Below are positions 1-10,521 of a stretch of 64,000 bases of DNA, in pieces; positions within the stretch are counted from its first letter, which is position 1; the number at the start of each line of letters is the position of its first letter. The notes under the pieces are model-generated. The model had not been told where the DNA came from. It worked only from the letters and a program-made list of their open reading frames with translations, and searched no databases. The position numbers were made by a program, and so were the translations under genes. Origin of the DNA: Larix kaempferi (taxonomy: Eukaryota; Streptophyta; Pinopsida; Pinales; Pinaceae); contig BSBM01000442.1 in assembly GCA_027924585.1 (NCBI GenBank), forward strand, positions 4,960,001 to 5,024,000, written 5' to 3'.

Positions 1-2729
1 CTTCACCAAGTGTGCTACTGTCACATGGGAATGAGACCAGCAACCTATGGCATCAAAGGTATGGGCACCTAAACTACAGATATCTTCAAGTTTTAAGCAA
101 AGAAAATATGGTAGAAGGGCTGCCCCAAATCAGATTTTCGAGTGGAACATGCAAGGGTTGCATGATTGGGAAACATCCTGAAAGGAAGTATGATAAAGGG
201 AAGGCTAGGAGGGCTGATCAACCTCTTGGGATAGTACATTCTGATCTCATAGGGCCACTCCCCACACCCTCCTATGGCTGCAGCAAATATGTGCTCACCT
301 TCATCGATGACTACTCAAGGTACTGCTGGTTATTTTTCCTTAAGCAAAAATCTGAAGTCTTTGATTGTTTCAAGATTTTTAAGAGCATGGTTGAGAACTT
401 CAGTGGGAAGGCCATGAAGATTTTGAGGACTGATAATGGTAGAGAGTATGTCAACAACAATTTGCAGCAGCTCTGTCAAGAGCATGGCATTCAGATGCAA
501 CACTCAGTGCCCTACACACCTCAGCAAAATGGTGTTGCAGAGCGCAAAAATAGAGCACTGAAAGAGATGGCAACTTGCATGTTGCAAGCAAGGGATTTGT
601 CTCCTAAATTATGGGCTGAAGCTATGAATTGTGCAGCATATGTTCAGAACAGGGCACCACACAAAGCATTGCAAGGAATCACTCCATTTGAAGCTTGGAT
701 GGGCCACAAGCCAAATGTCTCACATTTCAGAATTTTTGGCTCAAGGGCTTGGGCCAGAATTCCACCGGAGAAGAGAAAGGCATTGCAGCCCCAAAGCAAG
801 GAGTCAATCATGGTTGGGTATGCAGAGGATTCCAAGGGCTACAATCTCTTTGATCCATCCACTCACAAAACTTTCATTGAAAGAAGTGTCAAATTCGAAG
901 AGGAAGAATTTTTGCAAGCTAGTGAACAAGGTGATGGGGAATGCTCATTCCCTCGTCTTGATGATGAAGTAAGTAGTGATTCATTCTCTGATATTTCTGA
1001 TTCTGAGATTGCTGAAGATGATGTTGATATGGATTCTGAACATATCCCCCCTTCAAGGCCCAAGTGGGCAGAGAAAACAATTCAAAGTGCCGGAGAGCTA
1101 GTGGGAGATCCCCAAGATGCTAGGAAAACTAGATCTCAATTTCACAATTCCTTTGCATATAATAATTCTGATCTGAGTGAGGCATGTTATTTGATGGTTG
1201 GATCTGATCCAATGTCATATTCAGAAGCATGTACAGACCCAAGGTGGCAATCAGCCATGCAAGAGGAGATGAACTCACTCCATGAGAACAAAACTTGGGA
1301 TTTGGTCCCTCTTCCTCCCAAGAGGAAACTAGTGCAATGCAAGTGGATTTATAGAACCAAAATTGGATCTGATTGCTCTGATCTGAAGTATCAGGCCATG
1401 TTGGTAGCTAAGGGTTACTCTCAGGTCCAAGGAGTGGACTATACAGAGACATTTGCACCGGTGGCAAAGATGGACTCCATAAGACTAGTTTTGGCAATTG
1501 GGGCTTCCAAGCGATGGGAGATTCATCACATGGATGTAAAGAGTGCCTTTATTCATGGGGATATGAATGAGGAGATTTATATGCAGCAGCCTGAAGGTTT
1601 TATTTCTGATCATACACTTGTTTGCAGGTTGAACAAATCACTCTATGGGCTCAAGCAAGCTCCTAGAGCATGGTATGCAAAAATGGACAATTTTCTGCTA
1701 TCTTTGGGGTTTGAGAGGTGTAAGTCTGATCCAAATGTGTATATGCAGCATGTTAGTGATCTGATATTGATTATTGTACTGTATGTTGATGATCTTTTGA
1801 TCACTGGTAGCTGCACCAAAGAACTTGACTCAGTTAAGAGAGCATTGCACAGTGCATTCTCCATGACCGATCTAGGATTGCTAAAACAATTTCTGGGTTT
1901 GGAGATTGATCAATCTGTGAATGGAATTTCTGTATGTCAGTCAAGGTATGCTTCAGATTTGCTGCAGAAATTTAAGATGGCTGAATGTAAGTCTGCAAAA
2001 TTTCCATTTCTTTCAGGAGTTAAGCTTACAGAATGGGGTTCTTCACCACTAGTTGACAGTTCGTTGTATAGGCAACTTGTTGGGAGTTTTCTATATCTTA
2101 CTCATTCTAGACCAGATTTGTCATATGCTGTTGGGGCTGTTGCAAGGCACATGCAAGAGCCTCATGAGATCCATTGGAAGGAAGCCAAGAGGATCCTTCA
2201 TTATGTTCAGGGTACTAAGTCTTTTGGTATCCATTATGCTGCTGGTTCATCCCTTGAACTAGTAGGATTTACAGATTCTGATTGGGCCGGTGATTGTATT
2301 GATCGGAAGTCAACTTCCGGTTATGTCTTTATGCTTGCACATGGACCTATATGCTGGTCAAGCAAGAAACAAAGCACTATTTCCTTATCTTCAGCTGAGG
2401 CCGAGTACAGGGGAGCAGTCAACGCAGCCACACAATGTGTTTGGTTGCAAGGTATTCTTGCAGAGTTCGGGATTGTCTTTGATTCACCCACTCTTCTTTG
2501 GTGTGATAATCAAAGTACAATCAAGATTTCTACCGATCCAGTACAGAGACAGAGGACCAAGCACATAGAGATACACATGCATTACATTCGGGGTTTGGTG
2601 CATGACCGGATCATAGCATTGCAGTATTGCCCATCCAGTGAGCAAACTGCTGATATCTTCACCAAGTGTTTTACCGAGAAGACCTTCACTCACCTTAGAT
2701 CTTTGCTTGGGGTGAGTGATGCATGGTGA
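1..2729 (+). CDS. Ty1/copia polyprotein, integrase-RT-RNase H part (5' end outside window)
   Basis: The reading frame is open from the window edge to a stop at 2727-2729. The GTG at 12 is only the first start-like codon, not the true start; residues below are numbered from it. A zinc-binding HHCC pre-integrase region lies at residues 13-60 (WHQRYGHLN, CKGC). The integrase core shows D78, D141 and E177, a D,D-35-E spacing. The copia-type RT begins about residue 425 and carries YVDD at 591-594. RNase H shows D755 in FTDSDWAGD, E796 in SSAEAEYR and D832 in CDNQS. All catalytic residues I can check are present and there are no internal stops or frameshifts, so this piece could encode working enzymes. 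The upstream gag and protease are outside the window. Confidence 0.95.
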   Translation, partial: SPSVLLSHGNETSNLWHQRYGHLNYRYLQVLSKENMVEGLPQIRFSSGTCKGCMIGKHPERKYDKGKARRADQPLGIVHSDLIGPLPTPSYGCSKYVLTFIDDYSRYCWLFFLKQKSEVFDCFKIFKSMVENFSGKAMKILRTDNGREYVNNNLQQLCQEHGIQMQHSVPYTPQQNGVAERKNRALKEMATCMLQARDLSPKLWAEAMNCAAYVQNRAPHKALQGITPFEAWMGHKPNVSHFRIFGSRAWARIPPEKRKALQPQSKESIMVGYAEDSKGYNLFDPSTHKTFIERSVKFEEEEFLQASEQGDGECSFPRLDDEVSSDSFSDISDSEIAEDDVDMDSEHIPPSRPKWAEKTIQSAGELVGDPQDARKTRSQFHNSFAYNNSDLSEACYLMVGSDPMSYSEACTDPRWQSAMQEEMNSLHENKTWDLVPLPPKRKLVQCKWIYRTKIGSDCSDLKYQAMLVAKGYSQVQGVDYTETFAPVAKMDSIRLVLAIGASKRWEIHHMDVKSAFIHGDMNEEIYMQQPEGFISDHTLVCRLNKSLYGLKQAPRAWYAKMDNFLLSLGFERCKSDPNVYMQHVSDLILIIVLYVDDLLITGSCTKELDSVKRALHSAFSMTDLGLLKQFLGLEIDQSVNGISVCQSRYASDLLQKFKMAECKSAKFPFLSGVKLTEWGSSPLVDSSLYRQLVGSFLYLTHSRPDLSYAVGAVARHMQEPHEIHWKEAKRILHYVQGTKSFGIHYAAGSSLELVGFTDSDWAGDCIDRKSTSGYVFMLAHGPICWSSKKQSTISLSSAEAEYRGAVNAATQCVWLQGILAEFGIVFDSPTLLWCDNQSTIKISTDPVQRQRTKHIEIHMHYIRGLVHDRIIALQYCPSSEQTADIFTKCFTEKTFTHLRSLLGVSDAW

Positions 2730-2902
2730 TGATTGGTGTATTTTGATATATGCCACATGTCCATTTTAGAGGGGAGGTTTTATTTCCCATGTGGTTTTCC
2801 TCCTTACCTTGGTTACATGGACAAATAAATTTTATGATGTAAAAGGTGACTTGAGCCTAGTTGCCAAGGCCTTAATTTTTGATATTTCACTAAGTCTAGC
2901 TT

Positions 2903-2911
2903 AAGGGGGGG
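2903..2911 (+). other. Polypurine tract of element I
   Basis: AAGGGGGGG lies directly before the TGTTAGAAC of the 3' LTR. The purine tract is the RNase H-resistant primer for plus-strand DNA synthesis in LTR retrotransposons. Its position, right after the short 3' untranslated region, supports the LTR boundary. Confidence 0.85.
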
Positions 2912-3600
2912 TGTTAGAACATTTTTCCACCTATGTACATTAATCATTTATTAATGATGATTAATTAGCCCAAGTGATTAATGATTACATCCCTAAGTTG
3001 ATTAGCTACTAAATGGTCAATTATCATGAACTAGATAGCAAATGTGAACAAGTGCTGAGTCAAACCAGCTAAGTGGAGCGCTCCCCAGGGCAATTAATGC
3101 ACTCAGCATGCCTAGAGCGCCCTCCTCAGGTCATTTAATGCACTCAGCATGCTTCTCTTCTACCTAGGGCGCATTTGCTCTCTTTGTGGACAATCTTGCC
3201 TTGTTTTGTCACATTTTTGACCAATTTTAGACTCCAAACCTCTAACCAACCAGTTTCTTCACATGTGTGAGGTCACATGGGCCTGTCCAGTCATTCCCAG
3301 CATTCACACTGCAGATTCGAACCAGTTTGGGATGGTTTGGGATATTTTGGTCAACTTAGGGGGGTTTGAGCTTTTTCTAAGCTAGATCAGTGTGAACACT
3401 CCAGATGGATTCGAATTCTTCCAGATTTGTATATATGGGTGTTCTTAACCTTTGTTAAGGTTGGACAGTTAATAATATTGACATTATTCACCAATTCATG
3501 AGTATTGTTCTTCATTCATTTAAATTTTTTATGCTAATTCTTGCAAATGTTGTGCAATCTTTCACCAGTGAGGAATCCACAGTAGCTAGATTCAACTGTG
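2912..3600 (+). repeat. 3' LTR of copia element I (end approximate)
   Basis: It starts with TGTTAGAAC directly after the purine tract. A TATA-like TATATAT lies near 3430, a reasonable U3/R promoter position about 170 bp before the estimated end. A 40-50 bp GC-rich motif containing 'ttaatgcactcagcatgc' occurs twice (about 3093-3110 and 3135-3152). I could not find a terminal CA that is clearly right; the end lies between about 3590 and 3606 because J's RNase H frame resumes there. Confidence 0.7.
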
Positions 3601-3606
3601 CTTGAG

Positions 3607-3925
3607 ATTTTACAGTTGTTGTAAAGCATATTATGAGGGGTGCAGTTGATTATGGGCTCAGGTATGATGCGAATCAAAAGTTTAACCTGAAGGGTTATGT
3701 TGATTCAGATTGGGCAGGCAGTGCTGCAGATAGGGATCATGTGTGATCTCTTGGTTTAGCAGGAAGCAATCCTATGTAACACTAAGTACAGCCGAAGCAG
3801 AGTATGTTGCGATGGATGAGAAGGTTGTAGATGTACTGACCAAGCCGTTGGCCGGAGTGTAGTTTGAGTACTTTAGAGAGAGGCTTAGCGCACTTCATAT
3901 CGAGGTTCCTTCCAAAGGGAAGTGA
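3607..3925 (+). pseudogene. Copia J RNase H remnant
   Basis: The plus strand reads a decayed C-terminal copia RNase H: AVVKHIMRGAVDYGLRYD, then GYVDSDWAGS, ISWFSRKQ, LSTAEAEY, and after a jump VVDVLTKPLAG and FEYFRERLSALHIEVP to a stop at 3923-3925. About 50 residues between the AEAEY motif and VLTKP, including the CDNQS aspartate, are missing, and there is a frame break near 3740 and a stop after LAGV. It cannot encode a working enzyme. It is clearly a second copy, different from element I, and is interrupted on its left by element I's LTR. Confidence 0.85.
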
Positions 3926-4657
3926 CGAGCCCGAAATATGCAGATGCACATGAGCTTTTCTGACATGGTTGATGTGTTCTCCCTTGGTCATGATGTAATT
4001 GCTGAGCCATTTTTCACATGGTGGTAGATGTGTTCTCCCATGGTGAAAAAGTAAGGGCTGGAGCCTTCCCCGAATGGTGGTAGATGTGTTATCCCATGTT
4101 GGTGGTGTAAGTGATGGATGATGTGCATCTGGGCTGTGCTTCATGGATGATGAGATGATCTGAAGAGGACGATGCTATGATGATCAAGAGGATCATGGAT
4201 GATGAGCATCAGGACGATGCTCCAGTTACTACTTTGTATATGTATATGCATCATGTTGGATGCTTGTTATGATCAGTTGGATCATTGCATCATGTTGGAT
4301 GCTTGTTATGATCAATTGGATCATTTATGTATGTATGCATCATATTGGATGTTGGATATGATCAGTTGGATCATTTGTATGTATTTTGTATATGCATCAT
4401 GTTGGATGCTTGGACCATGTATCTGTATATGTATTAGGTGGATACTGAGATCATGTATGTTGATATGTATCAGGTGGATACATTGTGTGGATCATGTATC
4501 TATGTATGTATCAGGTGGATACATTGTATGATCAGGTAAATCATGTATGATGATATGTATCAGGTAGATACTTGGTATGCATCAGGTGGATGCAGTGTAT
4601 TATCAGGATGATCATAGATGACCTGTGTCGAGAAATACCTTCCTTGTTAAGAGGGAG
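3926..4657 (+). repeat. Copia J 3' untranslated tail with two minisatellite-like arrays
   Basis: Between the pol stop and the purine tract lie about 730 bp made largely of short degenerate repeats. The first (about 3960-4120) has three copies of a unit containing 'gatgtgttctcccatggtg'. The second (about 4190-4610) repeats units such as 'atcatgttggatgcttg' and 'tatcaggtggatac' with many GATCA/TGATCA steps. Chance open frames here (for example 4199-4531) read as repeated Cys/Met/Tyr-rich peptide and I do not regard them as genes. The tail ends in the purine tract AAGAGGGAG at 4649-4657. Confidence 0.65.
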
Positions 4658-5347
4658 TGTTGATGTATATGTAACTTCGGAATGTATTTCACATATATGT
4701 ATATTGTATTCCTATAGAGATGTTATTATTCCTCTATATGGAAGTGGTTGTATTCCTATAGAGATGTTATTATTCCTCTATACGGAAGTGTCGTCATTTA
4801 TATTGTAAGTGTCGTAACTTATACTTGATGGGTTATTAGACCACCTTGTTTGGGTCGGCCCTGTATAAGTCATGTGGGTCAAAGGGTTATTAGACCACCC
4901 TATTGGGGGTCGGCCATGTGGGTCAAAGGGTTACTAGACCACCCTAGTGTGGGTCGACCCAGTCAGCATTATGTTAAGTGGTTAAGTTGAGGCCGACCTA
5001 GTTGAGTAAAGGTCAATTCAAGTTAGTATATAAATAGAGAGTGTGTCTCTCTCATTTTACACTTTCTATTCTCTCACTCACACTTGGGAGAGTGGCGCAC
5101 TTGTGGAGGAGGAGGCTCTGCTGCTAGGAGAAGACTATCTCTTGTATTCTGGTTGTATCATTGCTCTATCTATCTCTGAGGAAGTTATTGGGGTTTTTCA
5201 CCTTTATGGTTTTCCCCAAGTAAACTCTATGTCTCTTGTGTGCTTGCATTATTGTGTCCATGATTGATATGCTGTAGATTTGTTGTATATGTTGTTCTCT
5301 CAGTTAAGATCCTAGATCAGATTGAAGTAAATTCTGAAAATTTAACA
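4658..5347 (+). repeat. 3' LTR of copia element J
   Basis: It follows the purine tract AAGAGGGAG and starts TGTTGATG; it ends TTTAACA at 5347 (TGTT...AACA termini). TATAAATAG lies at 5029-5037. U3 contains two copies of a stretch with 'cctatagagatgttattatt' (near 4710 and 4755) and three copies of a roughly 50 bp unit 'gggttattagaccaccct...gggtcggcc' (4830-4960). The same unit, TATAAATAG context and following 'gtgtgttcctc'-like leader recur in the LTR of element F at 60413-61436, so J and F belong to related families. Confidence 0.8.
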
Positions 5348-6900
5348 CCTAGGTCTGTGTAAGACCCATTGGAAGTGGTGTATTGTCTCTTGATTGATAT
5401 TAATTTGATGTTTTGGATATTTTTGAAGAAATTTGGGCTAGTTTAAAAGAATTTGGGGCTTCTTGACCCAAGTTGGGGTTTTGTGAACTAGTTTGGTGTT
5501 TTTGAACCTAATTTGAGTCTAACTGAACCTACTTGCTCCAATTTGATTGGATTTGGAACCTATTGAGTCTATTTGACCCTATTTTTATCTATTTGAGTGA
5601 TTTTCCTCTTTAGATCAGTTTCTTGTCCTTCCTTATGCTTTTGTCCTTTCTTTTGTAGTGAAAGATCAAGTGTCTTTTCTGTGGTTGAGGACCTTGATTG
5701 CACTGTTTGTGTGCAGACCTATGTTTACCAAACCATATTTATTAGTAGGTCCTTCAATTTTATTGGGTATAAAAGTACTTGGTGTATGATTTTCCCAATT
5801 TTCGCATGCTTACATGATAAGAAGCTCAGGGTTTATGGCTGCTTTCACTATTTAATAAGGAGATCTGAAAGCTTTTGCATTTGCTTTGGTAGTGTGTTAC
5901 TTTGAATTTCTGGTTTTTTTCTCACCTTGAAAAAGCATAAAAAATGGCTCATTTTATAAGTTAGTGTTGGTAGAATACTTTGCAAGTGACTTAAAGGATT
6001 TAGGAGTTCTTTGCATCAAAAATAATAAATTTTCTTTTGCATAGCTAGTTGTTTGAGTAGTTGCATGCTTAGGTTTTAAATTTGATTTTGCACATTAGAC
6101 ATTAAATTTTTACCTTTTGCATTCGAAAAGACGGAAAATTGTATTAGAAACAAATTTTTCATATGCATTCTAGATTATATCTTATGAATTGCATTGAAAA
6201 TAAATTGAGAGTGGGTGGGTGCATATTTGTGGTGATTAAGTGCTTCATGTTTCAGTTAAAGGATATCTTTCTTTAGTTGCGCTTGTTTTACTTCTTTTAA
6301 AAGTTTTTTAAGTACATTATTAAAGCAATTAATAAATAACTTGGATAGGATATTAGGTTTTCTTCTAGTTTTGAAACACACCTAATAGCTTAAGTAGAAT
6401 TGTGGAGGTAGGGAGTTGTGAGTTAACTCCTCCATGATAACTCAAACTTGTGAAAACATAGGTGTCATTAGTTTAGGGAGAAACTCCATCTTTGTAGAAG
6501 GTGAAATGGGAAGCTCCACTCACACCGGAGTCAAGCACGATGTCGTGATAGATTGAGTAGAGGAGACACCCCTCCGATATTCAATTGAGAATCTACCAGA
6601 ATTGGTGCGCGTATGGGGACTTATTAGTACCTTTTGGTTCTTTTGAGTTTCGATCTTTGTTACCCTGCACATGGGCATTGACTCAACCTACGACTGTCCC
6701 CCTGGACCCTCTCTGCAAGGTTGGTATCCTTAGTATCCTGACTCTAGGATTCATACATAGGTGATGATGGAAGGTTATTTCCACTATACCAAGGATAAAC
6801 GTGGGATGAAATCCCGTGCAGGTATTTGGGAGGGATGTTTGTGAATCAAATTCTTGCACCCAAAGACTCTGTGTTGGGGACCCCGAGTAACTATTCTTCA
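5348..6900. other. Unassigned AT-rich stretch between J and A
   Basis: No supported coding region. About 5410-5600 is a quasi-repeat of short phrases around 'tttgaacctaatttgag'. 5900-6400 is AT-rich. 6600-6900 has higher GC and a phrase 'ttggggaccccgag'. This may hold the 5' LTR and leader of element A, but I could not match it to A's 3' LTR at 35222, nor find a clear primer-binding site. Confidence 0.3.
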
Positions 6901-7071
6901 TTATTCACTATTTTGTTATGGGCCCTAATCATCCCAGAATTCCCTCTGGAAGGAATCTGTTTTCCTGGTTTGGATTACCTAGGATCTTTGTAGTGGTGTG
7001 CTCTTTGTGCTGCTTGTTCTTAGTTGGCATTAGTGATTTATTTCTTGTTGATTTAGAAACTATGGGAGAAG

Positions 7072-7671
7072 ATGCCAAAGCAAGGGGGAAGCCTCCCATC
7101 GTATGAAGGTCATGCTGGGGGCACCCACCCAATCTCTAGAGTTCATGCCAGGGGCACCTACCTAGCCTCTGCAGGTCATGCTGGGATAAAAATTTCAGTC
7201 ACTGCGAATCATACTGAAAGTATGTCTTCAACCATTGTTGGCCATGTTGAGGACGCATCATTGATCACTACTAGTCATATTAATGACAAGTCACCAGTTA
7301 CTATGAGTCATACTGGAGACACTAAATCAGCCACTGTAGGTCATGCTAAGAAAATTGACATTATAGAACAACTTAATAAACATAAGCTTAAGTTCCCTTG
7401 TAAGTTTTGCGAGGGAGACCACCTGACTTATTTGTGCCCTGTACTTCCAGAAGTGCAAAAAGCATGGTCCATAGTTCAAAAGTCTTCTGCTTATGAGAAA
7501 CCAGCCACTGCAAGTCATGCTGGGGGGAAGTTGTCAACCAATTCTAGTCATGCTGAGAGTACTGATGTTGTAAAGGAATCTAATCTTATAGTATGCAAGC
7601 CAAAGTTCCCTTGTAAACATTTTAAGGGAGATCACCTTTCTCATATGTGCCCTGCTATTCTAGAGGTGTAG
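7072..7671 (+). pseudogene. Element A gag fragment: SHA-repeat region and two zinc-knuckle modules
   Basis: An open frame of 199 residues. The N-terminal half repeats a 12-15 residue unit ending in xSHA/xGHA (GHAGGT, GHAGIK, GHVEDA, SHINDK, SHTGDT, GHAKK), presumably a low-complexity linker. Two copies of a nucleocapsid module follow. The first, KFPCKFCEGDHLTYLC, is a complete C-x2-C-x4-H-x4-C knuckle that would bind viral-type RNA during packaging. The second, KFPCKHFKGDHLSHMC, has Phe where the second Cys should be and is probably dead. A stop ends the frame at 7671, and similar sequence continues to the protease fragment at 7777. The capsid domain is missing upstream. Confidence 0.7.
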
Positions 7672-7776
7672 AGAGTGTGGTCCATGTCTGAAGGATCCTC
7701 TAATCCTAAATTGTCTATATATTCCCAACAGCCTAGTCAACCTTTGGTTGATAAATATGTTAAACCAAAATAGTCT

Positions 7777-8480
7777 TTGGTCAACCCCACTTTTCCTTCA
7801 GAGAGTGAAGTGATCGAATCAATGCAATCTTCGACCGATCCCATCAGTCCCTCGGACTTTGATGCACTTACCCATGAATTCTTCTATATTACTAGTTTCG
7901 ATGTTTCTGAAAAAGGGGACACTTCATCTATGCTGAGTGAACCCTTACCAAGCTCTAGGATCATTTCCTTTGATTGGAATAGTCTAGTTGGGCCTCGTCT
8001 TCCTTCGTCTACACCCTTCCAGATAAGGGTTGATATCGAAAACCATACGGTTCAACGATTTATTTTATATGAAGGAGCCTATGTTAGTATCTTATCCCTT
8101 ATGCTTGGATATATTTAGGTTTCCCTAACCTTGTTCCAGCTATTAATTGGTCGTTGACCTTCGATATAATACCTAGTGAAATGGTGGGATTCCTCCCTCA
8201 GGTACTTGTTACTTTGGGTGAAAAAATAGTATATTAGTTGATTTTATGGTTTTAAAGGACCCTGTGGAATTTGATATGATCCTCGAGGGTGATTACATAT
8301 CTGTTATGATTGTTGTGGTGTCTACTCTCTTTCGTATGATGCATTTTCCTCACAATGAAAGCATTGTCACTATTGATTAGCTTGCATTTGTTGATCCCTC
8401 TTATTACCCAACTGTAGACCAAGTATATCCCTCGTCAGTAGGAACTACCATGTCACAAGAGAACTATGTGGAATATTGAT
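7777..8480 (+). pseudogene. Element A retropepsin-like protease remnant
   Basis: Two frame pieces encode a gypsy aspartic protease. The first ends PFQIRVDIENHTVQRFILYEGAYVSIL-like (7990-8090), where the LYEGAYVSIL stretch matches the active-site loop that reads DEGAYTSVM in element G. Further on, the frame reads a tail with FDMILEGDYISVMIVVVST and MHFPHNESIVTID, then TAG where the family has CAG (VTIDQLAF), then LAFVDPSYY up to a TGA before the next open piece. The catalytic Asp position reads Tyr in this copy, so it is inactive. Damage includes a frameshift near 8120-8220 and C-to-T type stops. Confidence 0.6.
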
Positions 8481-9337
8481 ATTTGAGCCGAATTTCTACT
8501 GAGAAGAAGCGTCTATATTCATGCTTACCTTCTCGGGACTGGATCTCGGCAGTTGACCAAGTGATACCTCCATTCGAATGTTTAGATATGTGTTCTATTT
8601 GGGATGATATACTTCCTTCTGATGAAGTTTTTCTAGATTCTATAATGCAGTATTCCATTCATTTGGACATTAATCTAGTTGCAGTTATTTCCATCCCTGG
8701 TTTGAATTTGGAGTATGATCTTCCTACTGTTGAGTCTTTGGACTCTCCCATAGAATCGCAATTCGGTGATCCTACTGAGTTTGATTCTGCTTCTAGAATT
8801 TTCAACTCCCCTGATGATGAATTTGTTCCTACAAATTCCTTCATGTCCTTCAACTTCGATCTTCATCCTGAATTTGATCTTGTTGATTGTAATCCCTCAA
8901 GCTTTGGTACTATAGAGTCTTCATTAGTTAGCTCTACATGCATTATGCCTGTTGTTGATAATAGTGAAGTTGAATGTATTTCTACCATAGTGACTTGTAT
9001 CAGATATTTCTTTACATATGTTGTAGATATGATGTTGGTACTAATGTTTCTTGGAGAAAGGATTCTTACCTGGACTTATGCTTGCTTACCGGTCCTTTTT
9101 GACACTTTGTTCGATCATGTCAGGTATATATGCAAAACCTTGCATAAAGGTTTAGGCTTCCCTGATGTTATAATGCATTTGAACCTTTTTCCATCTGAAT
9201 TCACCATAGGGTCGAACCTGTTCGATATTGTTGTGTTAGCCATATCTATATTCATTGTGCACCAGTCTAAAAACATAGCATACCTAACATGGGTCACCCT
9301 AGTCAACACCCTTGTGCCATTTTGGTGCCCATGCTGA
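8481..9337 (+). pseudogene. Element A unidentified ORF downstream of protease, with hydrophobic segments
   Basis: An open frame of 284 codons lies in the same frame as the protease tail, after one TGA at 8478-8480; no ATG opens it, so it was probably read as part of a Gag-PR-X polyprotein. The first 150 residues are acidic (many D/E/S/P). The second half has hydrophobic stretches (CIRYFFTYVVDMMLVLMFLG, then FDIVVLAISIFIVH) that could be membrane segments. In an autonomous relative RT would follow here, but there is no RT motif. I do not recognise it. Possibilities are a spacer fused to unrelated sequence by the internal deletion, or an extra ORF; I would not call it envelope on this evidence. 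Confidence 0.4.
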
Positions 9338-9727
9338 GTTTTTATAATAGGATCGGGATCCTTTTTAGATTTACCATAACTTTGAGAAGAAGCCTCATGT
9401 CTTTTTTCCTCATCTATTTCTGGCCATTCCTCACAAGGATCCCATTTTTGTGTTTAAGTCGCATATGCATTCACCTTAATTTCTCTTGCGCTTATGAGCC
9501 ATATGTCATCTTCCATGCTTTAAGCTCGTTATATAATCATTCATCTTTGATCTCATTTCCATTAATCCATGTACCACTTTGCCTTTATAGTATGACACCC
9601 TTTACCTGGAGGAGACACACCCTGAGTGTCCTTATCTTTCTTATGTTCCTTGCATTATGCATAGCATGGTTTCATGCGCTTGGAACTAGTCTCGCATGTC
9701 CCTGAAAATCGTCTCCTCCCATTATGA

Positions 9728-9935
9728 GCATTCATCCACCTTTCCTTCGAGCTCATTAAAAACATTAAGGAGGCTACAAGTATTCTTCCACCTTTCCTTA
9801 GAGCTCTTTAAAAACATTAAGGAGGATACGAGCATTCTTTCATATTTTCTTCAAGCTCGTTAAAAAAAGTAAGGAGGCCATGAGAATTCTTCCATATCTC
9901 CTTTGAGATCATTAAAAAAAGTAAGTAGGTCACGA
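9728..9935 (+). repeat. Four tandem copies of a 52 bp unit in element A
   Basis: A 52 bp unit of the form 'gcattcttccacctttcctt..agctc.ttaaaaac' with 'taaggaggc.acga' at its end is repeated four times in register (starts 9728, 9780, 9832, 9884), with divergence increasing to the right. It lies in the 3' non-coding region of A. Related 'gagctcgttaaaaa' phrases continue to 10500 and again after G at 26120, supporting the continuity of A across the G insertion. Confidence 0.8.
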
Positions 9936-10521
9936 ATTTACATTTCCGGGCTTGTTAAAAATTTATGGAAAATATTTTTACGGAGTTTTATTCATACTCT
10001 TGTTAGAATCCTTAAAATTGACAAGATCGCCGAGTATACTTGTTCACTTTAGAATCAATAAAGGAATTGAAGGGAAATCCACCTAGGTATAAGTTTAACC
10101 CTTTTCCATATCTTTGTGGATTATTTACGAAAAAGTAAAACTCTATTCATACTTGGCTAGAAGAATTCTCTCTCGCATTGTTTTACCATTTTTTCGATTG
10201 ACGAGACTAACTTTATGAAAAAGGAACTTTTGGAGTCTTCTTTCGGATTTTCAGACTCTCGAAATATGAAAACACCAATGAGCATATACCAAGTCGATAT
10301 CGATGTAAAATGCAAGGGAGGGTGTATAGAGTTCTTGTTTAAGTTTTTCAGACTCTTTAAATATGAAAACACCAGTGAGCATGAACATATCTGAGCTCGA
10401 TATTAAAATCCACGCATCAGTATCTTATTGAGTATTAGTTTATCTTTTCTTCAAACTCATAAAAATAAGAAGAAAGTCTTGAGTTTCCCTTCCATGGACT
10501 CATAAAATTACACATGGTTGG

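Larger units (their letters stand above)
1..3600 (+). mobile_element. Copia element I, 3' part (pol, PPT, 3' LTR)
   Basis: This is the right-hand part of a Ty1/copia LTR retrotransposon that continues beyond the left edge. It contains an open pol frame, a short 3' untranslated stretch (2730-2902), a purine tract and a 3' LTR that begins TGTTAGAAC at 2912. Domain order integrase, RT, RNase H defines Ty1/copia. The right border is placed near 3600 because a different, older copia RNase H remnant (J) reads through from about 3607. The exact LTR end and target duplication could not be fixed. The undamaged frame suggests this is the youngest element in the window. Confidence 0.9.

Noticed and set aside
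4199-4808. ORFs rich in Cys, Ile and Met
   Set aside because: They arise from 'atgtat/gatcat' type repeats in J's tail and LTR.
8481-9337. Calling A's unknown ORF an envelope gene
   Set aside because: There are hydrophobic stretches but no signal peptide, cleavage site or recognisable fusion-type architecture; left as unidentified.
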